Shown piece after piece: positions 24,714 to 33,578 of a DNA stretch of 64,000 nt; position 1 is the first letter of the stretch, and each line of letters opens with the position of its first letter. The DNA is from Streptomyces kronopolitis. Lineage in GTDB: Bacteria; Actinomycetota; Actinomycetes; Streptomycetales; Streptomycetaceae. The position numbers and the translations under genes were made by a program. The DNA is taken from assembly GCF_014646275.1 (NCBI RefSeq), contig NZ_BMND01000002.1:463727-527726 (forward strand). Direction: 5' to 3'. The notes beneath the pieces are model-generated. The model had not been told where the DNA came from. It made no database searches and saw only the letters and a list, made by a program, of their open reading frames with translations.

Positions 24714-25151
24714 ATGACGCTGGATGAGCAGCTGACGGCCATCGACCTGTGGCGCGCGCGGGACTTCCCGGCCGGGCGGGTCCGTTCCGCCATGGCCGAG
24801 AGCGGGCCGGGCTTCCATATAGCCGCGCTGCGGACCGGCCCGGATCTGTGGGACGTGGACCCGGCCGAGGCGGCGGAGGTCGAGGAGGAGTTCGCGGACG
24901 GGCTGACGGCGCTGGTGCAGGCCTTGTCCTTACGGTGGGGGCCGGCCGAAGTGGTCGATCTCACCGCTCATTTGGAGCGGCAGGCACAGGGCCTGCCGGT
25001 CCGTCCGCCGCTGGACACGCTCTGCGGCTATGTCCCGCGGATGCACGGCTGGCGGGTGCGGGGCCGGTGGATAGGCGTGGGGGTGGGGCAGGGCGGTCCG
25101 GAACTGCCCTGCCAACTGCTGGTGGCGGTCGGGGAGGAGCGGGTGGCGTAG
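24714..25151 (+). CDS. Conserved hypothetical protein with a TTA codon
   Basis: A 145-residue acidic soluble protein that I do not recognise (MTLDEQLTAIDLWRARDF; HGWRVRGRWIGVGVGQGGPE). No membrane segment or signal peptide. Its codon at 24930-24932 is TTA, which is rare in Streptomyces and read only by the bldA tRNA, so translation may be development-dependent. The ATG at 24714 lies 122 bp from the divergent ROK gene, leaving space for both promoters. Confidence 0.75.
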   Translation: MTLDEQLTAIDLWRARDFPAGRVRSAMAESGPGFHIAALRTGPDLWDVDPAEAAEVEEEFADGLTALVQALSLRWGPAEVVDLTAHLERQAQGLPVRPPLDTLCGYVPRMHGWRVRGRWIGVGVGQGGPELPCQLLVAVGEERVA

Positions 25152-25193
25152 GAGGGGGGCGGGGCGGGTGCGAAGGAAGCACGGCTTCGGCCG

Positions 25194-26489
25194 TCACGGG
25201 GGAGTGGCGGGAGCCGGGGCCGGGGTGGCGTGGTGCAGCAGGCGGGCGCTCAGGGCCGCGGCGAGGGCGAGGCCGAGGGCGGCGGCCAGTACGGCGGTGC
25301 GGTCGCCCCACGCGGTCCAGGCGGCGCCGAAGGCGAGCGAGCAGACGAAGCGGGCGGCGGTCTGGCTGGTCTGCACCAGGGCCAGACCGCTGCCCCGGAC
25401 CTCCTCGGGCACCGCGTCGGCGGTCGCGGCCGCCAGCACTCCGTCGGTCGCCGCGTAGAAGGCACCGTGCAGCACCAGCACGGCACAGACCAGCGGCGGG
25501 CCGCCGGCGAGCGGGGCCGTCAGCAAGCCGTAGGCGCACAGCAGCGCCAGATGCCCGGCCAGGAACAGCCGCCGGCGGCCGAGCCGGTCGGCGACCGCCC
25601 CCAGCGGCACGGCCAGCAGCAGGAACGCCGCGGCCGTGCCCAGCGGGAGCAGCGGGAACCACCCGGCCGGCAGGTCCAGCCGTCGTTGCAGGGCCAGATA
25701 GAGGAAGGAATCGCTGACGGTGGTCAGCCCCAGCAGCACCGCACACGCCGTCAGCCGGCGCACCTCCGACCGGCCCAGGAGGGCGCGCACCGGCATCCGC
25801 GGCCGGACCGGGGCCCGTTCACCGGTGCGCCGGGCGGTGTCCCGGGCGCGGCCGGGGACGAACAGCACGAGCACCAGCACGCCCAGTACGGCCACGCAGA
25901 AGCTGACCGTGAACACCGCGTCGTAGCCGTCCGTGGCCGCCCGCAGCAGCAGGAACGCGACCAGCGGTCCGCCCAGCGCGCCGGCCGTGTCCATCGCCCG
26001 GTGCACCCCGAAGGCCCGCCCGCGCACGGCCGGTTCGGCCGCCAGCGAGATCATCGCGTCCCGTGGGGCGGTCCGCAGTCCCTTGCCGGTGCGGTCCACC
26101 GCCAGCACCGCACCGATCAGCGGCAGCGAGTGCACCATCAGCAGCAGCGGCTTGCACAGGGCGGACAGCCCGTACCCCACCGCGGCCACCGCCTTGTGAA
26201 CGCCGCCCCCGTCCCGGTCCGACACCCGCCCGCCCACCAGCCGGACCAGCGCGCTCACCCCGTTGTAGACCCCGTCCAGCACCCCGAACCCCAAAGGGGA
26301 CAGCCCGAGTTCGGCGACCAGATAGAGCGGGAGAACGGCCGTGATCATCTCCGAGGAGACGTCGGTGATCAGGCTCACCGTGCCCAGGATGAGCACCGTG
26401 GAGGGCAGCGCGGCCACGGAGCGCCGCACCCGGGAGGGCCGCCCGACCTCCGCCGGAGTGGCGGCGGCCGGGCGGTCTGCGAGATACAC
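25194..26489 (-). CDS. MFS transporter
   Basis: A 431-residue permease with 12 predicted helices. DRTGKGLRTAPRDAMISL after helix 4 is characteristic of one drug/metabolite-exporting MFS branch, and ADRLGRRRLFLAG is the second-half loop motif. The GTG start follows the phosphoesterase stop by one base, so the two genes are translationally coupled. Its substrate might relate to the secreted enzyme upstream. Confidence 0.9.
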   Translation of the reverse strand: MYLADRPAAATPAEVGRPSRVRRSVAALPSTVLILGTVSLITDVSSEMITAVLPLYLVAELGLSPLGFGVLDGVYNGVSALVRLVGGRVSDRDGGGVHKAVAAVGYGLSALCKPLLLMVHSLPLIGAVLAVDRTGKGLRTAPRDAMISLAAEPAVRGRAFGVHRAMDTAGALGGPLVAFLLLRAATDGYDAVFTVSFCVAVLGVLVLVLFVPGRARDTARRTGERAPVRPRMPVRALLGRSEVRRLTACAVLLGLTTVSDSFLYLALQRRLDLPAGWFPLLPLGTAAAFLLLAVPLGAVADRLGRRRLFLAGHLALLCAYGLLTAPLAGGPPLVCAVLVLHGAFYAATDGVLAAATADAVPEEVRGSGLALVQTSQTAARFVCSLAFGAAWTAWGDRTAVLAAALGLALAAALSARLLHHATPAPAPATPP

Positions 26490-26490
26490 C

Positions 26491-27489
26491 TCAGCTCGCC
26501 CAGATGCCGCTGATGTCCTTGGCGTCGGCGGCCTTGCCCGCGTGCGCGGTGCCGTACATGTCCTCCAGGGTGCGCAGCACGTCGTAGTGGTTGTAGGTGG
26601 TGGGGGAGGTGGCGCCGGGCTTCACCGGCTGGCCGTACAGCACGGTGGGGATGCGGTTGCCGCTGAGCCGGTTGTCCTCGTCGAAGGTGAGCAGCAGCAG
26701 GCTGTTGTGGGTCCGGGCCCAGTCGGCATAGCTCTTGAGGTGGTTCTTGAGCCAGGTGTCACCGCTGGACACCGAGCAGTCGTGCATGTCGCCGCACAGG
26801 TTCGGCACCACGAACGACACCGTGGGAAGCTGCGAGAAGTCGCCGGGGAACGCGTCGAAGGTGTGCGCCGAGCCGGTGGGGACGTTGCTGAAGCCGAACC
26901 ACGGGTTGTGCTTCTGCGCGTAGCGGCCGCTCTTGCAGGTGGTGGAGCCGTCGGACGGCAGCGATTCGTTGTAGCTCGCCCAGGACTTGCCGGCCGCGGT
27001 CAGCTCGGCGGCGAGGTTGGGGGCGTCGCTGAACCCCGGGTCGACGCAGCTGTCGTCGGTGACGCCCTGGGTGTCCCCGGAGAAGAGGGCGTAGTAGTTG
27101 GGCTGGCTGGGGTGGGTCTCGGCGTAGGAAGCGGTGAGGCTGGCGCCCCCGGCGGCCAGGGAGTTGATGTACGGGGCGCTGGAGCTGCCGATGACCTGGC
27201 CGTAGGCGTGGTTCTCGAAGACCACCACGACCACATGGTCGGGGGTGGGCACGGCGGCCGCGGCCGGCTCGGCGCCGAAGCCGGTGCCGGCCCGGAGGGC
27301 GAGGCCGGCCGCGGCGAGCCCGAACGCCGCGGCGAGCGCACCGGCCCGGTGGCGGCGTGAGCGGCGGAGAAGAGAGGTGGAGGGGGAAGCCGTGGGGGAA
27401 GCCGAGGAGGACGGAGCAGGCACGGGAGCCTCCGTACGGGGGAGGTGGGGGGTGCGGGCGGCGACAGCGTAGAGCTGACGCCGTGACAT
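26491..27489 (-). CDS. Secreted phosphoesterase (phospholipase C/acid phosphatase family)
   Basis: A 332-residue exported protein of the phosphoesterase family that includes acid phosphatases and phospholipase C. A long N-terminal region (Ser/Pro-rich, RRSRRHR) leads to a hydrophobic stretch ending AAAAVPTPDH near residue 80. The core has VVVFENHAYGQVIG, ETHPSQPNYYALFSGD, VPNLCGDMHDC and TFDEDNRLSGN. A possible cleavage site follows the hydrophobic segment, or it anchors the protein. ATG 27489 fits an upstream AGG; GTG 27495 is possible. It is the first gene of a two-gene operon with the MFS exporter. Confidence 0.88.
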   Translation of the reverse strand: MSRRQLYAVAARTPHLPRTEAPVPAPSSSASPTASPSTSLLRRSRRHRAGALAAAFGLAAAGLALRAGTGFGAEPAAAAVPTPDHVVVVVFENHAYGQVIGSSSAPYINSLAAGGASLTASYAETHPSQPNYYALFSGDTQGVTDDSCVDPGFSDAPNLAAELTAAGKSWASYNESLPSDGSTTCKSGRYAQKHNPWFGFSNVPTGSAHTFDAFPGDFSQLPTVSFVVPNLCGDMHDCSVSSGDTWLKNHLKSYADWARTHNSLLLLTFDEDNRLSGNRIPTVLYGQPVKPGATSPTTYNHYDVLRTLEDMYGTAHAGKAADAKDISGIWAS

Positions 27490-27568
27490 GTACACGCCTG
27501 TCGAATGACGCGCGGGGGAACAGCGGACGAGCGGCCGATGCCGCCGCGCACCGTCGGCCCCGGGAGTC

Positions 27569-28126
27569 TCAGCCGTCGTCCTCCGTCGCGAACGCCGCGG
27601 CGCGCAGCCGTCCGTACTCCTCCGCCAGCGCCTGCGGGGTCCAATGGGCGTTCAGCCCGCTCGGGTTGGGCAGGGCCCAGATACGGGTCTCGCCCAGCGT
27701 GCGCTGCTGCGGTCCGATCGCGGCGCGCTTGTCGTCGAAGGCGAGGCGATAGGCGGTGACACCGGCGACCGCGAGCCAGTGCGGCCGCAGCCGGGCCACC
27801 TTCTCGGCGAGCAGCCGGCCGCCCTCGCGGTACTCCTCCGCGCTCAGCTCGTCGGCCCTGGCGGTCGCCCGGGCCACGATATTGGTGATGCCCAGGCCGT
27901 GCGCGAGCAGTTCCTCCTGCTCGTCGGGCCGCAGCCGGCGCGGGGTGAAGCCGGCGGCGTGCAGGGCCGGCCAGAAGCGGTTGCCGGGCCGCGCGAAGTG
28001 GTGGCCGGTGGCCGCCGTCATCAACCCCGGGTTGATCCCGCAGAAGAGCACGCGCAAGCCGCTCGCGGCCACGTCGGGGACGAGGCGGTCGCGAGCGGCT
28101 GCCAGCTCTTCGGGAGTGAAACGCAT
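27569..28126 (-). CDS. mug: G/U mismatch-specific uracil-DNA glycosylase (Mug)
   Basis: A 185-residue Mug/TDG-type glycosylase that removes uracil or other bases opposite G. LFCGINPGLMTAATGHHF carries the catalytic-Asn motif (GINPG), RPGNRFWPALHAAGF is a family hallmark, and ALPNPSGLNAHW is the minor-groove wedge motif. It starts 10 bp after the purB stop, so it is probably co-transcribed. Start ATG 28126. Confidence 0.95.
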   Translation of the reverse strand: MRFTPEELAAARDRLVPDVAASGLRVLFCGINPGLMTAATGHHFARPGNRFWPALHAAGFTPRRLRPDEQEELLAHGLGITNIVARATARADELSAEEYREGGRLLAEKVARLRPHWLAVAGVTAYRLAFDDKRAAIGPQQRTLGETRIWALPNPSGLNAHWTPQALAEEYGRLRAAAFATEDDG

Positions 28127-28136
28127 GGCGGTCGCG

Positions 28137-29588
28137 TCAGAGGATGGCGCCCGGCGTGTACGCGGCGGCCTGCGGGTGCTGCTTGGTGATCTCCTCGATC
28201 CGGGCGACGACGGACGCCACCTGGCCGGCCGCGGCACCGGTGAACGAGAGCTTGTCCGCCATCAGCGCGTCCAACTGGGCCTTGTCCAGCGGGATCCGCG
28301 CGTCCGCGGCCAGCTTGTCCAGCAGCTCGTTGCGCTCCGCGCCCTGCTCGCGCATGGCCAGCGCCGACGCGACCGCGTTCTCCTTGATCGCCTCGTGCGC
28401 CTCCTCGCGGCCCACGCCGGCCCGCACGGACGCCATCAGCACCTTCGTCGTGGCGAGGAAGGGCAGGTAGCGGTCCAGCTCGCGGGCGATGACGGCGGGG
28501 AAGGCGCCGAACTCGTCGAGCACGGTCAGGAAGGTCTCCAGCAGGCCGTCGAGCGCGAAGAACGCGTCCGGCAGCGCGACCCGGCGCACCACGGAGCAGG
28601 ACACATCGCCCTCGTTCCACTGGTCGCCGGACAGCTCACCGGCCATCGAGGCGTAGCCGCGCAGGATGACCATCAGGCCGTTGACGCGCTCGCAGGAGCG
28701 GGTGTTCATCTTGTGCGGCATCGCCGAGGAGCCGACCTGGCCGGGCTTGAAGCCCTCGGTGACCAGCTCGTGCCCGGCCATCAGCCGGATGGTCTTGGCG
28801 ATCGACGACGGGGCGGCGGCCAGCTGCACCAGCGAGGTCACCACGTCGTAGTCCAGCGACCGCGGGTAGACCTGCCCGACGGAGGTGAAGGCCTGGCCGA
28901 AGCCGAGGTGCCCGGCGATCCGCTGCTCCAGCTCGGCGAGCCTGGCCGCGCCGTCCGGGCCGCCGCCCAGCAGGTCGAGCATGTCCTGGGCGGTGCCGAC
29001 CGGGCCCTTGATGCCGCGCAGCGGGTAGCGCGTGAGCAGGTCCTCCAGCCGGGCGTAGGCCACCAGCAGTTCGTCCGCCGCGGTCGCGAAGCGCTTGCCG
29101 AGCGTCGTGGTCTGGGCGGCGACGTTGTGCGAGCGGCCGGCCATCACCAGCTCGGCGTGCTGCGCGGCCAGCGAGCCCAGGCGCGCCAGCACGGCCACCG
29201 TGCGGTCGCGCATCAGCTCCAGCGACAGTCGCACCTGGAGCTGCTCGACGTTCTCGGTCAGGTCGCGGGAGGTCATGCCCTTGTGGACCTGCTCATGGCC
29301 GGCGAGGGCGTTGAACTCCTCGATGCGGGCCTTGACGTCGTGCCGGGTGACCTTCTCGCGCTCGGCGATGGAGGCCAGGTCGACGTTCTCCAGGACCCGC
29401 TCGTAGTCGGCCGGCGCCTGCTCGGGGACCTCCACCCCCAGGTCCTGCTGCGCACGCAGCACGGCGAGCCACAGCTTCCGCTCCAGCTTGACCTTGTACT
29501 CGGGGGACCACAGCACGGCCAGCTCCGCGGAGGCGTAGCGGCCGGCCAGGACATTGGGGATGCGAGGCTTCGCAGACACAGCAGTCAC
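28137..29588 (-). CDS. purB: Adenylosuccinate lyase
   Basis: A 483-residue purine-biosynthesis enzyme that cleaves SAICAR and adenylosuccinate to fumarate plus AICAR or AMP. The fumarase/aspartase-superfamily signature GSSAMPHKMN (catalytic Ser loop) and the substrate-binding RSHNVAAQTTTLGKRF are present. Length is normal for the actinobacterial form. The GTG start lies 8 nt after a TAGACT hexamer, compatible with a leaderless message. It leads into mug. Confidence 0.97.
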   Translation of the reverse strand: MTAVSAKPRIPNVLAGRYASAELAVLWSPEYKVKLERKLWLAVLRAQQDLGVEVPEQAPADYERVLENVDLASIAEREKVTRHDVKARIEEFNALAGHEQVHKGMTSRDLTENVEQLQVRLSLELMRDRTVAVLARLGSLAAQHAELVMAGRSHNVAAQTTTLGKRFATAADELLVAYARLEDLLTRYPLRGIKGPVGTAQDMLDLLGGGPDGAARLAELEQRIAGHLGFGQAFTSVGQVYPRSLDYDVVTSLVQLAAAPSSIAKTIRLMAGHELVTEGFKPGQVGSSAMPHKMNTRSCERVNGLMVILRGYASMAGELSGDQWNEGDVSCSVVRRVALPDAFFALDGLLETFLTVLDEFGAFPAVIARELDRYLPFLATTKVLMASVRAGVGREEAHEAIKENAVASALAMREQGAERNELLDKLAADARIPLDKAQLDALMADKLSFTGAAAGQVASVVARIEEITKQHPQAAAYTPGAIL

Positions 29589-29596
29589 GTGGTCAG

Positions 29597-29602
29597 AGTC
29601 TA
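29597..29602 (-). promoter_or_regulatory. Putative -10 box of purB
   Basis: TAGACT on the minus strand lies 8 nt before the purB GTG, which would put the transcription start at or next to the start codon. No good -35 is visible. Confidence 0.4.
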
Positions 29603-29681
29603 CTGGCGCTTTACGCAGGCCAGCGCCCCGGTCCCGGCTGTAGTTTCCTCCAAGCCGAGCGCGGCCGCGGCGGCCCTCCCG

Positions 29682-30452
29682 TCAGACCTCGTACGGCAGC
29701 AGCTCGGGCCGCTTGGCCGGGCGGCCGTCCCCCGAGGACCGGCCGGTGAGCCGGCGGCCCATCCACGGCACGAGATGCTCGCGGGCGAACCGCAGATCCG
29801 CGGTGCGCCGGGCGCCCCAGCCGGGCGGTGCGGCGCTGGGCAGCGGGGCGTCCCAGTCGTCCCCGGCCGGCAGCCCGAGCGCCTGCCACACGGCCTCCGC
29901 CACCCGGCGGTGCCCCTCGGCGTTCAGATGCAGCCGGTCGTCGGCCCACAGCCGCGGATCGGACAGCGCCCGCGACCCGTAGAGGTCCACGACCACCGCC
30001 CCGTGCCGCGCGGCCACCTCGTCGAGGTGTGCGAACAGCCGCTCCATCCGCGGCCGGAAGCGCTCCAGCACCGGACCCTGCCGGCCCGGACTGCGCATCA
30101 GCACCAGCTGTCCACCGCCCCTGGCCAGCAGGGCCGCGCCCTCCTCGAACCGCGCGCAGACCTGCGCCACGTCGCAGCGCGGCCGCAGGACGTCGTTGAG
30201 CCCGCCCACCAGGGTCACCAGATCGGCGCCCATGGAAGCGGCCGGGCCGCACTGCTCGTCGGCGATCTGGCCGATGAGCTTGCCGCGCACCGCGAGATTG
30301 GCGTAGCGGAATCCGGGTGAGGAGGCCGCCAGCCGGGCGGCGAGCAGATCGGCCCAGCCGCGGTACGAGCCGTCCGGCAGGCCGTCCGACATGCCTTCGG
30401 TGAAGCTGTCGCCGACCGCGACGAAACTGGTGTAGCGGGCATTCATCTCCAT
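29682..30452 (-). CDS. SGNH/GDSL-type esterase
   Basis: A 256-residue hydrolase with the GDSL blocks: FVAVGDSFTEGM (nucleophile Ser), NLAVRGKLIGQI (oxyanion Gly), TLVGGLNDVL (oxyanion Asn) and DDRLHLNAEGHRRVA (Asp and His). No signal peptide, so it is likely cytosolic. The start may be either ATG at 30452 or 30446. It is an esterase or lipase of unknown substrate. Confidence 0.92.
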   Translation of the reverse strand: MEMNARYTSFVAVGDSFTEGMSDGLPDGSYRGWADLLAARLAASSPGFRYANLAVRGKLIGQIADEQCGPAASMGADLVTLVGGLNDVLRPRCDVAQVCARFEEGAALLARGGGQLVLMRSPGRQGPVLERFRPRMERLFAHLDEVAARHGAVVVDLYGSRALSDPRLWADDRLHLNAEGHRRVAEAVWQALGLPAGDDWDAPLPSAAPPGWGARRTADLRFAREHLVPWMGRRLTGRSSGDGRPAKRPELLPYEV

Positions 30453-30530
30453 GGCGCGGTGATCCTACCGCCCGGCCGTACCGCGCGGTATGGCCGGGCC
30501 CCCGGGAGCCGCCCGGTGCCAAGAGCGCAC

Positions 30531-30582
30531 GGCGGGAAAAGGAACGGGAGGGGCACCCGTCGGCGCCCCTCCCGCTCCCGCC
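30531..30582 (-). terminator. Long two-part hairpin after the CNNM pair
   Basis: A perfect 10-bp stem (30545-30554 with 30565-30574) is extended by a 7-bp outer stem (30531-30537 with 30576-30582). It directly follows the stop at 30585. Confidence 0.8.
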
Positions 30583-30584
30583 CG

Positions 30585-31604
30585 TCAGGCCGCGGGCTGT
30601 TGCAGCACCAGCTCCCGCAGCACGTCCTCCATCGTCACCAGCCCGGCCAGCCGCCCGTCCTCGCCGATCACCGCGGCCAGATGGGTACGGGAGCCGCGCA
30701 TCGCCGTCAGCACGTCGTCCAGCAGCGTCGCCGCCTTGACCCGGGCGATCGGCCGCAGCGCCGACACCGGGAACGGCTGCCGGCGGGGGGCGGCGTCCAG
30801 GGCGTCCTTGACGTGCAGATAGCCGAGGATGCGCTCGGTGTCGTCGACGACGGGGAAGCGGGAGAAGCCGGAATCGGCGGCCAGCTGCTCCAGCCCCTCG
30901 GGGGTGATCCCCATCCGTGCGGAGACGACCCGCTCGACCGGCAGCACCACGTCCCGGACCGGGCGGCGGCCCAGCTCCAGGGCGTCCCGCAGCCGCTCCT
31001 GGGCCCGTTCGTCGAGCAGCCCGGCGGCCCGGGAGTCCTCGACCATCTTCGCGAGCTGGGCGTCCGAGAACGTCGCGGCCACCTCGTCCCTGGTCTCCAC
31101 CCGCAGCAGCGCGAGCAGCCCGTTGGCCAGCGCGTTGATCGCGAAGATCGCCGGGCGCAGCGCCCTGGTCAGCGCGACCAGCGGCGGCCCCAGCAGCAGC
31201 GCGCTGCGTACCGGTTCGGCCAGCGCGACGTTCTTCGGCACCATCTCGCCGAAGAGCATGTGCAGATAGGTGGCCAGCGACAGCGCGATCACGAACGAGA
31301 TCGGCTGGTTCAGCGCGGACGGGATCCCCACCGCGTGGAACACCGGCTCCAGGAGATGGGCGATGGCCGGCTCGGCCACCACACCCAGCACCAGCGTGCA
31401 CAGCGTGATGCCCAGCTGGGCGGCCGCCAGCAGGGCCGAGACGTGCTGCAGACCCCACAGCACGCTGGCGGCCCGCCGGTCACCGCGCTCGGCGAACGGC
31501 TGGATCTGACTGCGGCGCACCGAGATCAGCGCGAACTCGGCGCCCACGAAGAAGGCGTTGACGACCAGCGTCAGCAGGCCCACGAACAGCTGTAGCGCGG
31601 TCAT
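30585..31604 (-). CDS. CNNM/HlyC-type membrane protein with CBS pair (short form)
   Basis: A 339-residue DUF21/CBS protein. Hydrophobic helices lie in residues about 1-145 (VNAFFVGAEFALISVRR; MLFGEMVPKNVALAEP), followed by two CBS domains (about 200-335) that usually bind adenosine nucleotides. It lacks the C-terminal CorC/HlyC domain of its upstream partner. Relatives are linked to Mg or Co transport. Its start overlaps the upstream stop by 4 nt (ATGA), so the two are made in coupled amounts and may form a heteromer. Confidence 0.92.
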   Translation of the reverse strand: MTALQLFVGLLTLVVNAFFVGAEFALISVRRSQIQPFAERGDRRAASVLWGLQHVSALLAAAQLGITLCTLVLGVVAEPAIAHLLEPVFHAVGIPSALNQPISFVIALSLATYLHMLFGEMVPKNVALAEPVRSALLLGPPLVALTRALRPAIFAINALANGLLALLRVETRDEVAATFSDAQLAKMVEDSRAAGLLDERAQERLRDALELGRRPVRDVVLPVERVVSARMGITPEGLEQLAADSGFSRFPVVDDTERILGYLHVKDALDAAPRRQPFPVSALRPIARVKAATLLDDVLTAMRGSRTHLAAVIGEDGRLAGLVTMEDVLRELVLQQPAA

Positions 31605-32944
31605 CGGCCGGCCTCCGTCTCCCGCTCGTCGGTGCTTCCGGGCAGCGGCGCGTGCAGCAGCACCCGCGCGGCGCGGTGACCGGTGGCGTCGAGCACATCC
31701 ATGGACCAGCCGGCCACCTCCAGGCTGTCGCCGGCCACGGGTATCCGGCCCAGCGCACTGGCGATCAGACCGGCGAGGGTCTCGTACGGGCCCTCCGGCA
31801 GTCGCAGGCCGATCCGTTCCAGCTGGTCGGTGCGGGCGGCGCCGTCGGCCTGGTAGAGCGCGCGGCCCTCGGCGTCCGCCCCGGCCGGTGCCAGATCGGG
31901 GGTCTCCATCGGGTCGTGCTCGTCACGGACCTCGCCGACGACCTCCTCGACGATGTCCTCCAGGGTCACCACGCCGGCCGTTCCGCCGTATTCGTCGATG
32001 ACCACGGCCATCGTGCGCTTGCCGGAGAGCCGGTCCAGCAGCCGGTCCACGGTCAGCGTCGTGGGGACCAGCAGCGGCTCGCGCACCAGCTCGGAGACCG
32101 GATGGCGGGGGCGGCGTTCGGCCGGGACGGTCAGCACGTCCTTGATGTGCGCCACCCCGACGACGCTGTCCAGGCTGCCGCGGTAGACCGGGAAGCGGGA
32201 CAGTCCGGAGGCCCGGGTCGCATTGGCCACGTCCTCCGCGGTGGACTGCACCTCCAGCGCCATCACCTGCACCCGCGGGGTCATCACGTTCTCCGCGGTC
32301 AGATCGGCGAGGCTGAGGGTACGGACGAACAGCTCGGCGGTGTCGGCCTCCAGCGCGCCCTCATCGGCGGAGTGCCGGGCCAGCGCCACCAGCTCCTGCG
32401 GGCCGCGGGCCGAGACCAGCTCCTCGGTGGGCTCCAGGCCCATCCGGCGGACCATGCGGTTCGCGGCGTTGTTGAGATGGCGGATCAGCGGCCGGAAGAA
32501 GGCGCTGAAGCCGCGCTGCGCGGTGGCCACCCGCTTGGCGATGGCCAGCGGGCTGGAGATGGCCCAGTTCTTCGGGACCAGCTCGCCGACGACCATCAGG
32601 ACGACGGTGGAGATCGCCGTGCCGAGGACCAGGGCCAGCGAGTCCGCCGCCGAGCGGGGCAGGCCCATCGCGTCCAGCGGTCCGGCCAGCAGGGTGGCGA
32701 TGGCCTTCTTGGACAGCATGCCGATGACCAGCCCGGTGACGGTGATCCCGAGCTGGGCCCCGGAGAGCTGGAAGGTGAGGCTGCGGACGGCCTTGAGGGC
32801 GCTGTCCGCGCCCCGCTCGCCGCGCTCGACAGCGCGTTCGAGGTCGCTGCGCTCGACGGTCGTCAGCGAGAACTCGGCCGCGACGAAGACTCCGCAGGCC
32901 AGGGTCAGGAGGAGCGCCACGCCCAGAAAGAGCAGGTCGGTCAT
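31601..32944 (-). CDS. CNNM/HlyC-type membrane protein with CBS and CorC domains
   Basis: A 447-residue protein: DUF21 membrane domain (about 1-180; GVFVAAEFSLTTVERSD, VVGELVPKNWAISSP), CBS pair (about 215-340, with IDEYGGTAGVVTLEDI) and C-terminal CorC/HlyC domain (about 355-430). The pair of overlapping paralogues is a recurring arrangement in Streptomyces. Probable role in divalent-cation homeostasis. Confidence 0.93.
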   Translation of the reverse strand: MTDLLFLGVALLLTLACGVFVAAEFSLTTVERSDLERAVERGERGADSALKAVRSLTFQLSGAQLGITVTGLVIGMLSKKAIATLLAGPLDAMGLPRSAADSLALVLGTAISTVVLMVVGELVPKNWAISSPLAIAKRVATAQRGFSAFFRPLIRHLNNAANRMVRRMGLEPTEELVSARGPQELVALARHSADEGALEADTAELFVRTLSLADLTAENVMTPRVQVMALEVQSTAEDVANATRASGLSRFPVYRGSLDSVVGVAHIKDVLTVPAERRPRHPVSELVREPLLVPTTLTVDRLLDRLSGKRTMAVVIDEYGGTAGVVTLEDIVEEVVGEVRDEHDPMETPDLAPAGADAEGRALYQADGAARTDQLERIGLRLPEGPYETLAGLIASALGRIPVAGDSLEVAGWSMDVLDATGHRAARVLLHAPLPGSTDERETEAGR

Positions 32945-33095
32945 CGAGTCACCTCCGTCCCATGATCGAGCAGGATCGGGAGGTTCGCGCTATGTCGCCA
33001 GGAAGCTCGACAACTGGGAGGTTCGCCCATGGCTGGACGCTCACACACCTTTCGCCGGGGTCGGTGGAGCCTCCATGGTAAAGGATCAGCAAAGT

Positions 33096-33136
33096 GCGAG
33101 CGGGGCTCGTCCGTACCCCGGATGGGCCCCGCTCGC
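33096..33136 (-). terminator. Perfect 11-bp hairpin after the GNAT gene
   Basis: 33096-33106 pairs perfectly with 33126-33136; the 19-nt loop has a small inner stem. It lies 17 bp beyond the GNAT stop at 33153. Confidence 0.75.
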
Positions 33137-33152
33137 GCGCCGACGGGTGGGC

Positions 33153-33578
33153 TCAGTCGTCGAGGTGCTTGACCCAGCGGCTCCACTGCGGCTCGGGGGC
33201 GTACCCCGCCGCCCGCCAGGCATGGTGCGCCGACTCGTTGCGGTCCAGCACCATCGCGTCACCGCGCCGCCCGCCCAGCGCACGGAACCGCTCCTCGGCG
33301 GCCGCCAGCAGCGTGCCGCCGATGCCCTGGCGGCGATGCCCGGGGTGCACGGCCAGCCGGTAGAGGTGGCAGCGCCAGCCGTCGAAGCCGGCGATCACGG
33401 TGCCCACCAGTGCGCCATCCAGTTCGGCCAGCAGCAGCGACGCGGGATCGCGCGCCACCAGCCGCGCCACGCCGTCGGTGTCATCGCTGATGCTGGTGCC
33501 CTCCGCGGAGTCCTTCCAGAAGGCGAGCACGGCATCGAGGTCGGCCGGTGTTCCGGCCCGGACGTGAAGATCATTCAT
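33153..33578 (-). CDS. GNAT N-acetyltransferase
   Basis: A 141-residue single GNAT domain. Acetyl-CoA motif A reads LAVHPGHRRQGIGGTLL, and ESAHHAWRAAGYAPEPQ is the C-terminal substrate-side motif. RimI-like; the substrate (small molecule or protein N-terminus) cannot be told. ATG start at 33578. Confidence 0.92.
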   Translation of the reverse strand: MNDLHVRAGTPADLDAVLAFWKDSAEGTSISDDTDGVARLVARDPASLLLAELDGALVGTVIAGFDGWRCHLYRLAVHPGHRRQGIGGTLLAAAEERFRALGGRRGDAMVLDRNESAHHAWRAAGYAPEPQWSRWVKHLDD

